A stretch of DNA of 64,000 bases from Portulaca oleracea (Eukaryota; Streptophyta; Magnoliopsida; Caryophyllales; Portulacaceae): contig CM055870.1 in assembly GCA_029582165.1 (NCBI GenBank), positions 45,030,513 to 45,094,512 of the forward strand. Direction: 5' to 3'. This document shows positions 35,282 to 46,096 of the stretch, piece after piece. The notes beneath the pieces were generated by a model. That model ran no database searches, was not told where the DNA came from, and saw only the letters and a program-made list of their open reading frames with translations. Numbering within the stretch: the first letter of the stretch is position 1; every line of letters begins with the position of its first letter. Position numbers and translations under genes: made by a program.

Positions 35282-37649
35282 TGATAAGCAAACTTCTTGC
35301 CTAACAAGGGAAACGAGGTGAAAGAACACTCCGTGTGCTGAAGCGCTAGAACAATCTCCAAGGAAAGGACGAGCCAATAAGGAAATACTCCAAAGTGGAA
35401 GTGGGGATGCGGATGAACTTTGCAAGTACCACAGAGCCTGAGGACACTATGTTGATCAAAATGAAGGAAATGTCTAGGTCGAAGCAATTATCCAGTCGAA
35501 ATGCTTTGAGTTGTATTGCCTTGTACAAGCTTTTTATTCTTGAGTACTTCTTGCATGATTGTTGAATCTTAGTAATTGTTTATCTTTTTGAGCTAGTTGA
35601 AGAGTTAGTAGAACAACCCGTGAGATTTTAAACCTACATAGACTATTCATTATATATAGTCTCAATTTTCTTTTTGTGTGTAACTCTTCCATGTGTGCAT
35701 CTCTAGAATTTGGCCTGACATTCCTTAAAATCGCATCTGGCATATGCATTATGTTAATATGATTGAGGCGTCCTTTTGCTAGCTAAATAGCCAAATAGCC
35801 ACCTGACATTTTGACCTCTTTTTGCAAGCCCTTGCTAACCCTTTTTCCTGTCTTGTTGTTTCCCCTATAAATGCACACCCTTGGCCTTTACATGATTTTC
35901 CTACCTTTAGCCAAGATAGAATGAGCAACAGTTCAGTTGTTTGGGGCTGTTTCGTGGTCGTTTGTTGAGAGTGAGTAGTTGGTTTGTTGCTAAAAGGGAA
36001 GTACATTGTTGAATATCCTTTCTACCCTCTTTATCCTCAAAGGTTATAACTTGTGACTACTGGGATTTGAATTGCTCTTTATATATTCATGTGATTCATT
36101 GAAAAAAAAAGAAAAGAAAAAGTTCAAAAACTAGGAATTCATAACAAAAAAAAAGCAGCAAAATAGCAAAAAAAAAAAAAAAAAGAGAGAGAAAAGAGAA
36201 GTTTTATTTTTGTTTTAATTTTGGGTTTTGATTTGTATTTGGTACTCTATCCCGGTCTTCTTTTGTTGGGGATGTTTTGTGCTCTTTTAAGGTTCAGTGT
36301 GGAGGTGTTGCATTGCGTGTGGCGGAAACGTTGTTGCTCCTTAGGTACTTGGCTACTTAGCTCCACATTTTCCAAATGATTTCCCTTCTTACCCTAGCCT
36401 AAACCCCATTACAACCTTTTGAAAGTCCTCATGATTAGCATTTTTGCGTGTTGTCCTCAGTGATGGAGAGTTGAGAGTCTTGCCAAGCTTATGGCAGTTG
36501 TATGCATTGGAACGAGCTTGAGTGAACCCTTACATATTTCTAAACACATTGAGAGGAGTGTTCCACTTTACCTAAAGTGAGGATCTACTAGCTTCACTAG
36601 CTCATCAATTGCTAAGGTGATACATGATTGTTTAGAGGTACAACAAAGAGTGATTGGTTTGTGTCTTGGTCTTACGCTCATAGTATTGAAATAGAGTTTG
36701 CTTTGACATGATTTTGACCTTATGCATCATTGTTTTTCTTACTGGTCTTATTGTTATGTGATATGAGGTCTTGTTCGTGAAGTCTCATACTTACTTTTCT
36801 TCATGGCTTATCCTTGTAGACACTGGGGGCTTTCTCTTCCCCTTTATCTTCCTTTCGAACTGGGGGCTTTCTCATTATCTTTGTATTCTTTTTTCAACTG
36901 GGGGCTATCAGGATACAACTTATTTTGGCTTAGATTTCCTAAACACTACAGGTTGCATCCAGGGACAATTTTTTCCTTTTGCTGACCTTTTTAGCGGTCA
37001 ATCTAGGGTGCCTAGGAGTGGACATTTTGTTCCAATTCCTTCTCGTGGAAATGACATGTCGGTCTTGTCACTTTCCTTCATGTTCATCGGATAGCAAGAT
37101 ATAACTCTACTATTCAGTAACAATAAGCTATAGTTGTGGAAAAGTCCTAACAGATTTTTGTAAGGCTGAATGAAAAAGTCCTCACGAATTCTCAGGAGCA
37201 AATGTCCATCATCAACTCTTCTAACAACCTTTTACATAAGAACGACTTTTTTAAAGCAGGTTCAATGTACAACACTAGACGCCAAGCCCTTGAACAACTT
37301 TTACAACAGCATGTTCACATACATCGATTTGGGCTTGAAGATAAAGGTTTTTCATTCATGAAGTTCTTACGGATCCTGGGTTGCATATCGCTCCTAGTGT
37401 ATTCACATATGAGTCAAGAAGCTTCAATAAACCTACAGCGACTAAGGAGGTTCTATGCTTAAAAACAATATAAATTATAGCAACCGTGATCGTAATCGGT
37501 TACCCTAAATTATTAGCCGCTGACCTATTAAGTCAGCAACTAAATGCTTACACTACCATTTGAACTACGATGGCCTGATTCCATGTAATGTGGATACGTA
37601 GGAAGCTTCTCTAAAGTTTGGCCCAAACAAATAAAAAATTTCCCGATAA
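35282..37649 (+). other. pol-less interior of the Tat-like element
   Basis: About 2.4 kb where pol would be expected. No RT (F/YxDD), RNase H or integrase motif appears in any frame. There is an A-rich tract at 36099-36195, and otherwise sequence of the 3'-noncoding type of such elements. Confidence 0.7.
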
Positions 37650-37990
37650 TTCTGGGCCAAGTACAGGGATCCACGCGGATCAGACAAGGATTGGGCTCAC
37701 GCGGATTTTGCAAATTCTGGGCCAAGTACGGGGATCCACGCGGACTTTTCAGGTTCTTGAGCCAAGTACAGGTCCACGCGGATTTTGCAGATTTTGGGCC
37801 AAGTACTAGAATCCACGCGGATTTTTCAGATTTTGAGCCAAGTACAAGTCCACGCGGATTTTTGCAGTTTTTAGGCCGAGCACAATTCCACGCGGATTTT
37901 GCAAATTTTGGGCCAAGCCCAAGTCCACGCGGATTTGGCAAATTTTGGGCCAAAACACAGGTCGGACTGGGATCCACGCGGATTTGTCGA
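37650..37990 (+). repeat. tandem repeat, about 45-50 bp, with CACGCGGATTT
   Basis: About eight units of the form TTTTGGGCCAAGTACA...TCCACGCGGAT, including those at 37670, 37695, 37735, 37775, 37812, 37850 and 37890. The short ORFs over it on both strands are by-products. Confidence 0.85.
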
Positions 37991-38302
37991 AGTTGTTGGG
38001 ATTAAAAGCCCGAGCTATTTGTTAGCAAGGAGGCTAGTTATATAAATTTTGGTGTAATCAAGATTTATTTGCTTCCGACAATATTTATAGAAATCAACTC
38101 TTGTTTTGACCACAGCTCAACGTCTTGTCTTAATTGTCTTGTTTTGCATCGCATGTAGTCTTAGTTTTTTTTTATAATAGTCGTAGTAATAACAAAAAAA
38201 AAGGCATTCATACATTAGCATTTGCATCAATGTTTGCGTCTAGGATAGCTCATAAGTAATAAATGAAACGACAATTGTCTAAGCATTATACATGGATACC
38301 TT

Positions 38303-38946
38303 TCAATCATCCTCTTCATCCGAGACGAAGTCTATATACTCTGGGCCCGAGAAACCGAAGCGCCGGCCCGGTAGGGGAGCAGGATTTTGCCCAGTGAAGA
38401 AGTTCCATCCATCAGCTGCCCAAGAGGAAGAGGGTTGAGTCGAATCTGGTTGATATCCTCCGGCGGTGGGTTCTTTATTCCACGAAGAACTAGGAGTGTC
38501 ATAAGAATGAACTCACCCGGATTCATCAACGTGAAAGGAGCCCGGGTAGTGCCCTTGCAAAACAGGAGCCTGCAGAACCGGGGTTAAACTCCAATTGTCA
38601 TCGTGTTCTTTCTTGACCGGTTCCTCCTTACCCAAGAAGTATGAAGAAGACGAGTCGAAGAAGCTAGTGGCGGCCGGAATAGGAGTCTCTGGGGGGACGT
38701 TCTTGAAGTCCACAGACGATCGATGAACATCATGCGACCAGCTCCGTTGAGAGTAGTCAGGGTATCCTCGGGAGATAGACATGTTACCAAACAGTTTCTC
38801 TAAGGCAGAAGTGTCAGAGGCTTGCGAAGCATCACTTTCGCTAAGACATCTCCCATAGGTGCGTGTTTGGGATGATCCTCGAGTAGATGTGAAACCCATA
38901 TTACTGGAGGATCCAGCAGAATGTTCAGCTTCATCCTCAGGAATTA
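38303..38946 (-). pseudogene. antisense exon-like ORF of the Tat-like element
   Basis: On the strand opposite to gag a frame runs from a good 3' splice site (branch-like CTAAC then CCCAG, boundary at 38946/38947) to TGA at 38303. It has about 213 codons and one internal TGA at 38513-38515. The protein is Ser-rich and acidic, with ALEKLFGNMS, ATSFFDSSSSYFLGKEEP, then after the stop SSSWAADGWNFF and a C-terminus FVSDEEDD. Tat-lineage elements (for example Grande and Ogre relatives) are known to carry antisense ORFs downstream of pol; I recognise no domain. It may also be a captured host exon. The single stop and sensible codon flow argue for recent coding use. Confidence 0.55.
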
Positions 38947-39099
38947 CTGGGATGTTAGTGAGTCAGTTTTTTTGCAGAGCTGTACAAAACGCAAAACAAA
39001 AAAAAATGGTTCAAAGCACTGGGTACCTCGCGGATTTTGAGGGCTGTGAATGCTTGAGTTTGAGCTTGAGCTCGAGCTTGAGTTCGAACTTCAGCTAAA

Positions 39100-39235
39100 A
39101 ACTTCAAGAAGAACGGTGGTATCACGCGAATTTGCAGAACTAGCTTCACAAATCTTCAGAAAAATGGTGGTATCACGGGAATTTGCAGAACTAGCTTCAC
39201 AAATCTTCAAAAAATGGTGGTGTCACGCGGATCTG
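39100..39235 (+). repeat. tandem repeat, about 57 bp, three units
   Basis: GGTGGTATCACGCGAATTTG followed by AGAACTAGCTTCACAAATCT, then a near-copy, then a third partial copy ending GGTGTCACGCGGATCTGG. Confidence 0.8.
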
Positions 39236-39660
39236 GCTGAGAAAAGGAGCACCACTTGAGCTGAGTGCCACGCGAATTTCTCCTGAAAAATGAGCTCCAC
39301 GCGGATCTGATAGATGGAAGTAGGAAATTGGCTGAAGAGTGAAAGCTCCACGCGGATTTTGTTGAAACACGGTCCCCGAAATTTGAGTCTCGCGCGGATT
39401 CCGGTGAGGAGTGGAGTGAGTGGTTGAAAGTGATGAGCTTGAGGAAGGTGTGGCTCTTGAAGAGAGTGCAGATATGGAAGTTTCCAATTGAAGATAATGC
39501 ATGGATGGTGGATATAAAGGGGAGTATCCTTATCCTACTTTCATCTTATTTTACTTATCTTATTTTTATTTTATTTTATTTTATTTTTCTCTTTTTATTT
39601 TTTTTAATTTTATTTTATCTGTCATATACTTAAAAGTTTGCCCTTTTCAGGAGAAAACGT

Positions 39661-39890
39661 ATCAAGCCTGGACGATATCCAGCAACCACGCTAGCAGCGG
39701 ACTAACTCCGAATAAATCCTCAAGCTACCCTTGAGTATTAAAGCCTGGACAATATCCAGCACCTGAACTAGCATCGGACTACCTCCGGTCAAATTTCTGA
39801 TATTCAAGCTACCCTTGGATAGCTCAGCCTGGACAATATCCAGCAATTGAAGTTAACAATTGGACTACCTCCAGTTAACTACAACGTTCT
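39661..39890 (+). repeat. tandem repeat, about 80 bp, three units
   Basis: CCTGGACAATATCCAGCA starts each unit (near 39668, 39747 and 39829); each also has CGGACTACCTCCG and, in the first two, AAGCTACCCTTGAG. It sits just before the polypurine tract, in the hypervariable 3' region of Tat-type elements. Confidence 0.85.
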
Positions 39891-39932
39891 TTTCAAGATA
39901 TATACTTTGACTTTCGTCTTATTCAGACTCAA

Positions 39933-39949
39933 TCAAAGTGGGGGCTAAC
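39933..39949 (+). promoter_or_regulatory. polypurine tract of the Tat-like element
   Basis: CAAAGTGGGGGCTAAC directly precedes the 3' LTR. Confidence 0.75.
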
Positions 39950-41576
39950 TGTAGACACAAAATACAGTCGGACCAAAATTGCATCAGTGTCACGCAGATT
40001 TTGCAAGCTAGGCCCAAAAGTGGCGGACTCACGCGGATTTACAAAGCCAGGGCTAAAATGTACCGAGACCCAAAGTCACGCGGATCCAACCTTGGGCCAG
40101 AATTGCGCGGATTTTGGACTAGAATTGCACGGATTTGCAAAGTTAGGGCCAAAATGTACCGAGACCCAAAATCACGCGGGTCCACGCGGATTTGCAAAAC
40201 AGGGGCAAAAATGTACCGTGGGTCAGTCCACGGGATCACGCGGATTTCTCAGCAATGGGATCCACGGGTTAGCCTAGAGCCTGGCGGATCCGGTTTTTGG
40301 GTCAGTCCGGATCCTGAGCGGTCTCGCGCAGATTTCTCAGCAAACACTAACCGCTGAACCGCACTACCAGGAAATGGGGAAATCCACGCGGATTTCCAGG
40401 AGGCGTGAGATTCCGAAGCCGCTACTGGCCCTTTAGCTATAAAAGGAGTCCGCGCGGATTTGGTAAAAGAGGGGGGGGGGATTCGAAAAAGAAAAGGCAG
40501 AGAGAATTCTGAGAGAAACAAAGCGAAATACACTTGAGAGCCGGCCACTGAAATCCTCACGGATTTCGCGCATTCTGCAGATCTTGGCGATTGGGTGAAG
40601 ATTCCAGATATCTACTTGGAGCTGGGCGGATCCGCGTAGGCTTGGTAGGGCGCCTTCATTTCTGTTTCTTCCAGTTTTCGTAGTCATTTGATCAAATTGT
40701 AAAAATGTAGTCGTATCACCCCGCCAGCTGTAATTTGTGTTAAATTTCGTACTTATTTAAACCTTATTCAAGTTCTATGCATGCATCTTTTTTTAAAAAA
40801 ATTCAGAGTGACGACTTATTTTTACTTTTTTTTTACCTGAACCCGACCTAGTAAAGGCCGCTACGGCGGACGATGCAAGGGCATCCCCCTACATCGATAC
40901 CTTTACCCCCGGATCCGAATTTTGGTTCGAGACCGGAGTCATCCTATTTTGTTAATTTTATCGAAAATTAACTGGCGACTCTTCTTTTATTTATGCAAAT
41001 TAATGTTTTTTCGGGCTCAATACTTCGCTCAAGTTTCAATACCCATAACGAGCAGGAGCGGTCCAGATCGCTCGAAATCCGCGTGGATTTACGGTCGCTG
41101 GCGAATACTATTCAATCGCGATTTACGATCGATGCCGAGCCTTCGTTGAAATCGCGAGGATTTCTCGGTCGGCTCGATCCTCGTTTCTAATAGTAGGTCG
41201 CTGGACATAAAATGGTGGACCGGGTCGTGCATATTGGCTGAAAAATCCTTGCGGATTTTGGGCCTGTATGCTAGCCAGTACATCATTTTGATGTCTAGTG
41301 ACCAATATCCCATTTAGAATGGACCTGGGCCTCGAGTAATCTGGGAAATCCGCGAGGATCTCCGATTACAGCGGGCTCACGGGCCATTCCCGAATAGATA
41401 TTGGTACTGAAATTTCGAGGTAGAGGAGTTGGCCCGATTTGGCATTAAAGTGCATGGAAAATGTTTTATACCTTAAAGGAAATTATTAAAATTTGTACCC
41501 TAGTACCAATAAGCAACCCTACGTCGATCTCGACACTCCGTGGGGGACCGTGCCCTCCGGGGCCGCGGGCCCTACA
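39950..41576 (+). repeat. 3' LTR of the Tat-like element
   Basis: 1627 bp, TGTAGACAC...CCCTACA, closely matching the 5' LTR, with TATA at 40438 and the same CGCGGATTT motifs. Followed by GTATT (41577-41581). Confidence 0.95.
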
Positions 41577-41676
41577 GTATTCCAGGATGATCTGAGGGGT
41601 GTAGGAAAAGTGGGTCATTGTTGTAATCTTCTTGATTTTGGATAGAAGTCTGGGGTGTGCTAGAAATCTCAGACAT
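41577..41676 (-). pseudogene. copia gag, N-terminal part cut off by the Tat-like insertion
   Basis: Starts at the minus-strand ATG 41674-41676 with MSEISSTPQ and runs through DPLFLHPSDHPGI, the conserved Gag N-terminal block of many plant copia elements. It continues at 31048 with PLINFKFNGSNF once the insertion is discounted. Confidence 0.85.
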
Positions 41677-41755
41677 GATGGCAAGAACCAGAACGAGGGA
41701 GAAAGCAGAAGGAAAAAATCAGAGGAAAAAATCAGACTTGATATTGAAACCATAA

Positions 41756-41767
41756 GCTCTGATACCA
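41756..41767 (-). promoter_or_regulatory. initiator-Met-type primer-binding site
   Basis: Minus strand TGGTATCAGAGC directly follows the 5' LTR; it is the complement of the plant initiator tRNA-Met 3' end. Confidence 0.9.
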
Positions 41768-42007
41768 TAATAAGAAAAGGATAGGAGAATGTAGAGAAAA
41801 CTTTTCTTATTATTTCACTCAACAGAAACAAGAGGAAGCAGGCCTATATATACAGATGAGGCCAAGGAACAAAACGAGAAAGAAGAACAAGAAAGAAGGA
41901 AAAAAAGCCCAACAACCTTAACAGACTGAGGAAAAACAGAAACAAGAAAAAGAAAAGGAAAATGGAAAACAAACGGTAGTACTAGGACTATTCTAATACT
42001 CTTCACA
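41768..42007 (-). repeat. 5' LTR of the split copia element
   Basis: 240 bp, nearly identical to the copy at 26116. Its last dinucleotide is TA instead of CA (minus strand). GTAGG follows at 42008-42012. Confidence 0.92.
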
Positions 42008-42206
42008 GTAGGAATTATTATAATGTTTTTCTAAAACAAGATTATTAGAATCCAATTTTCCAAATAGAAACAAATTGGAGAAACTTTCAGATATTAGACT
42101 AGATAATATACTTGAGCTCTTTCTTCTTAATACGAATCTAAATCTAATATTTAGCCTAAAATTTATGAAGTTCAGACAGGGACCATGGTATTTCACGATC
42201 CTATGT

Positions 42207-42728
42207 ACTGGTTTTTTGTTTTTTGGATCCTGAACTTTGGGAGTATTTATTTTCTGGACCCCCATATTTCAAAGTTTATATTTTGGATCCTATACTTTGT
42301 CTCCGGCAACAATATGGACCCCCATATTTCAAAGTCATTATCTTTTTTTTTCTTTTCAAAAATTTTCCAGCCACAACTTCTTCTTCCTCTTCTTGCACGA
42401 TTTCCAACCCCCATATGAGCATAAATTTGCCAAAAAAAGTTACCAAAATTTAACTTTTACCTTACTGTTTTTTATCCATGAATTTTACAAACCCTTGGCT
42501 GTCAAAGTCTGGTCAATTTCAAAACAACAGTCAAAAGAAGGAAAAATGATAAAGGCCATATCGGGCAGTTTAGGCAACAATTAGGTCATCACCGGAGTCA
42601 AACATAACTTTGGGTCACATTTTTTAGTCCACAAAGTATAGGGTTCAAAATATAAACTTTGAAATATGGGAATCCAGAAAATAAATACCCCAAAGTTCGG
42701 AGTCCAAAAAAATTAAAAAAAAAAAACC
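42207..42728. mobile_element. foldback element with about 85-bp arms
   Basis: The left arm (GTATTTATTTTCTGGACCC...CATATTTCAAAGTTTATA...) and the right arm (TATAAACTTTGAAATATGGG...CAGAAAATAAATACC) are inverted copies. TCCTATGT occurs on both sides (42199-42206, 42729-42736). The 8-9 bp duplication fits hAT or Mutator-like families. The central 250 bp has no recognised gene. Confidence 0.65.
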
Positions 42729-42976
42729 TCCTATGTGGATCATCTAATTGCTAGGATTCTTTAAAAGGTGCATGGACAAAAAGATTATGCGGGGGCAACT
42801 TTTGATCACAGATTTTGACGCTCATGGAGTTAAACCAAGAGACATGAAACCGTAAATTTATGAGTGACAGGCTTTTTAGTCTCTAGTCTCCTAGTTTTCT
42901 CCCCTAAAAGCACAGACAGACAAAAGCTTCATCTCTGACAAAAATAACAAGCATGAATTAGGTGATTAGGACATGC

Positions 42977-43220
42977 CTCACATATTGCCTTAGTGGCAAG
43001 AGGTCTATTTTCTACTGCAGGTGATCAGGGTTTGAATTTTGGGGACATCTCTTTCTTACCATTTCAGAAAACGTTGTGGGTTGGAGTGAGGCCCATTTTT
43101 GGGCCATTGACATCCCACATCCCAATCCCTTACAAAGATATGTTGGGTAATATCCTTGAAATAGGGTCCAATGGGTTTGACTATTACATATGTTAAAAAT
43201 AAATAAATAATAAAAAATTT
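42977..43220 (+). mobile_element. tRNA-like SINE
   Basis: GGTGATTAGGACATGC (16 bp) flanks it exactly at 42961-42976 and 43221-43236. Inside are an A-box-like TTGCCTTAGTGGCAAGAG (42985), a B-box-like GGTTTGAATTT (43029-43039) and an A/T-rich tail (TAAAAATAAATAAATAATAAAAAATTT). Long variable duplications, internal pol III-type boxes and a tail together define a SINE moved by LINE machinery. Confidence 0.8.
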
Positions 43221-43236
43221 GGTGATTAGGACATGC

Positions 43237-44112
43237 AGGGAAATCATATTCTTTTCTTCTAGCCTTTCGGTGCACACTCTACCTCCATTCCGTTCATACT
43301 ACTTTCACCCCTTATCATTACTCCCTAGTAAAGCCAAATTCATATCCTCACTCTGCTATCCTGTAAGGCTGTAACATCTTATTTTATTCCTGTTATAAGT
43401 ACGTAAAATTTCATGCTGCTTTATGTTTTTTGTCTGCATGAATATGATGTATGATGATTAAGTCACAGTCACAAAACATAATTTTCATCAAGTTTTATTG
43501 AGATTAGGTTTAAATACTTTCTTTGGTAAAATAATGTGGTGAATGCTAATTAGAAGTACGTAGATAGGCAGTTTTGGTTATGAGAACGTAGGATATACGA
43601 AACTTCTGCCTGCCAGTGGGAGGAAGAAACTTGACAGCGTGCAGCAAGACATGCTACCATTGAGTTGAAACTGTCGTAGCCAAAAACGTGTTTTTGTTGG
43701 GGTTGGTACCAAGAGAAATATATGTTGGCCATCTATCTCAAAAAAGTCAAAAATGCCACTCAACTTTCCTTACAAATAAAAAATGTCACTGCCATCAATT
43801 AAAATAAAAAATATCACTAGTTTTAATTTATTTAAATTAATATATAAAAATATTTTCAATTTAAACAGGAGATTCGTTAGAAAAAAAATTTGTTTATAAA
43901 TCATGTAAGTGTAATTTTTTGTTTTTTTTTTCCGATTATGATTTTATATAGTGATGTTGAATTTTTTATGTTTTCCCTATAAAATTTTATTTTAATTCTT
44001 AGTTTATTCTTAAAATACTTATAATAATATTTTATCTATAAATTGTTCTCTTTTATCTTTGTCTTACTATAGTCTACAACACATTACTTCAACGTTATAT
44101 ACACGCACATAT
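43237..44112. other. AT-rich intergenic DNA
   Basis: No gene or repeat family recognised. Confidence 0.5.
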
Positions 44113-44206
44113 ACATACATACATACATACATACATACATACATACATACATACATACATACATACATACATACATACATACATACATACATACATACAT
44201 ACATAC
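44113..44206. repeat. (CATA)n microsatellite
   Basis: About 23 perfect tetranucleotide units, next to a hAT MITE. Confidence 0.97.
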
Positions 44207-44209
44207 AGA

Positions 44210-44502
44210 TAGGGCTGTAAAAAAGTTGTCCGACCCGAAAACCCGGTTCAGTCCGACCAGGAAAAAACGGGTACGGTCATAGAAATTTTGTCCGAATTTT
44301 TACATTGACCAATTTGATCGAAATTTCAAACACAATATTTTCCAATTTTCTATTGTCCGATCCCAGTTTAGACCCGAATTCATGCTTGTCCGATTTGTCC
44401 GACTCGAGTCCGACCTGAAAAATGTTCCAAAAAACTAGGTATCGGACATCAAGTTCTCGTCCGATGTCCAATTCGTCTGAACCCGAATTTTTGACAGCCC
44501 TA
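44210..44502. mobile_element. hAT MITE
   Basis: TAGGGCTGTAAAAAA and TTTTTGACAGCCCTA are inverted ends; the flanks CATACAGA and CATATATA are imperfect 8-bp duplications. The body repeats TTGTCCGACCCG-type words, like 27811 and 53637. Confidence 0.75.
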
Positions 44503-45232
44503 CATATATATATATATAAGATGAGAAGAGTGTTAACATGAGCATGTGAGAAGGCCGATTGTTGGCCATTAGATCACAAATCAATGGTTCTGAATTATTC
44601 AGCATTTTGGAATTTTTTTCCCCTACTCTCACATGACCTAGAACTGGAAAAAGAGAGAGAAAAAGTCATGCTTGCCTTGGGAATTGATGCGGAATGATTC
44701 AGCTACCCTAGAAACTAAAATGATATGCTGAATGAAAAATGCAGGCATGGCTATTGTATCACGCATGGAACTCCCTCCTCACTCTGGTGAAAAGAACAGA
44801 GGCAAAATTCTATTGTGAATGCTCGAGCATGAGGCAAAATTCTGTTGTGAATTCTCACTTCACTCTAGTGAACAGAGGGAATAGAGTGTGTGAGGGTCAC
44901 AACCATCCTCAACACTCAAAAAGACATTGTTGGGTGTGATATTTTTGTTGTTTTGGGGTGTGTTTTGACGCATATTAAACGACTTGGATGAGAGAGATGG
45001 TGGGTAGAGGTAAGTTTTATGGAGGGCTTGGAGCATAGAAGAAGTTGTTGATGTTCAATTTTAATGGAATTTTGATGTGTAGTGTATGAGTTCAAGGTAC
45101 AGATTATTCGTTGGTGACAAGTCGATTATGTTGATCTTGATATAATTAGAATAAGGTGTTCATAGTGTCCAGAATTATTCATATATAACGCACGCAACGT
45201 TCTTTGGTATTGATTTTGATGCACATTGAAGA

Positions 45233-45780
45233 ATATGTGATGTTCATGTGAGTGGTACATAATGTTCGTCTGTTGTAAACATATTATCCATGTTTATGTA
45301 TGTGTATGTTCATATGCTTTAAAGACGATGCCCATTTGATGTGGTTGCATGTTCACTTTAGTTGAGCATGATGTTATAGTCATAATATTTGTTATTTTAG
45401 GAGCAATGAAGAATATGTGATATTCATGTGAGTGGTACGTAATGTACATCTGCTGTAAACATGTTGTCCATGTGTTTATGTATGTGCATGTTCATTTGGG
45501 AAATTCAATAGTGCTCATTTAAGTAGTACATACTGTTCATCAGCCTTAAAGACGATGCTCATTTGATGTGGTAGCATGTTCACTTTAGTTGACCATGATA
45601 TTCTAGACATAATAACTACTATTGTGTTTAAGAGTAATGTATTTGGATGTTCATTTTGGAAGTTCAATTGGTGCTCATTTCAACGGTATATACTATTCAA
45701 GTGCTTCAAAGATGATGCTCATTTTGATGTGGGTTGATGTTCATTTTATTTGAACATGATAATTTATTCATAATATATGG
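45233..45780. repeat. degenerate tandem repeat, about 190 bp unit
   Basis: TGATGTTCATGTGAGTGGTAC (45239) and TGATATTCATGTGAGTGGTAC (45418) begin two units that share TGTAAACAT...TGTCCATG, AAAGACGATGC and CATGTTCACTTTAGTTGA; a third, more diverged unit runs from about 45640. No ORF spans them. Confidence 0.6.
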
Positions 45781-45909
45781 ATAATTCGGTTCGTGTCCAT
45801 CTGATTAGTGCATAATGTTGATCTTTTTGAAACATGGTGTCCAAGTACTTTAAATGTGATGTCTAGTGTTTGAATGATTTCTGATGTTGTATATTTTTTT
45901 GACTTATAG

Positions 45910-46096
45910 CATTGTCCCTGAGGATGAAGGTGGAGAGAAGAACATTTCATTGTTTCCACCCCCAATATCGTTGGGCTACCAGTTGAATAATGATGGGGAG
46001 TTTGTTCACATTTGTGAAGATGAATCATTGGTCCTCTATATAGGTAAGGAGTTTGACAATATCAAGGAGGGAAAACAGTTCATTAAGTGTAAATAG
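45910..46096 (+). pseudogene. possible FAR1/MULE N-terminal exon fragment
   Basis: After an acceptor-like TTTTTTGACTTATAG, a frame of about 61 codons reads IVPEDEGGEK...LYIGKEFDNIKEGKQFIKCK and stops at TAG. The YIGKEFDNIKEG part resembles the start of the FAR1 DNA-binding domain shared by FAR1-type proteins and some Mutator-like transposases. The match is short, and nothing downstream completes it. It may be the relic of the element that carries the surrounding tandem repeats. Confidence 0.3.

Larger units (their letters stand above)
31049..41576 (+). mobile_element. non-autonomous Tat/Ogre-like gypsy element (10.5 kb)
   Basis: The LTRs (1642 and 1627 bp) start TGTAGACAC and end GGGCCCTACA, and GTATT is duplicated at 31044-31048 and 41577-41581. 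It contains an Arg-like tRNA primer site, a 1.5-kb structured leader, a gypsy Gag of the Tat/Ogre type, no recognisable protease, RT, RNase H or integrase, an antisense exon-like ORF, three tandem-repeat blocks and a polypurine tract. It must rely on enzymes of relatives. It lies inside copia gag. Confidence 0.93.
26116..42007 (-). mobile_element. Ty1/copia retrotransposon split by nested insertions
   Basis: The minus-strand element has its 5' LTR at 41768-42007 and 3' LTR at 26116-26356, and GTAGG is duplicated at 26111-26115 and 42008-42012. An initiator-Met type primer site and a polypurine tract are in place. Removing the Tat-like element (31049-41576 plus one GTATT) and the hAT MITE (27811-28089 plus one CTTTAGGT) leaves about 5.1 kb, a normal copia size. 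The gag-protease-integrase-RT-RNase H order is complete, but frames are broken. Confidence 0.95.

Noticed and set aside
36771..37462. Plus-strand ORFs of 60-107 codons
   Set aside because: They lie in the noncoding interior of the Tat-like element, with no family resemblance and several overlapping frames.
37650..37990. CRISPR-like array
   Set aside because: Eukaryotic transposon DNA; units are degenerate and contiguous, with no unique spacers of constant length.
37540..38005. ORFs on both strands with repeating SAWTLGPK and PRGF words
   Set aside because: By-products of the 45-50 bp tandem repeat.
43012..43277. 87- and 73-codon minus-strand ORFs
   Set aside because: They overlap the SINE and its duplications; chance frames.
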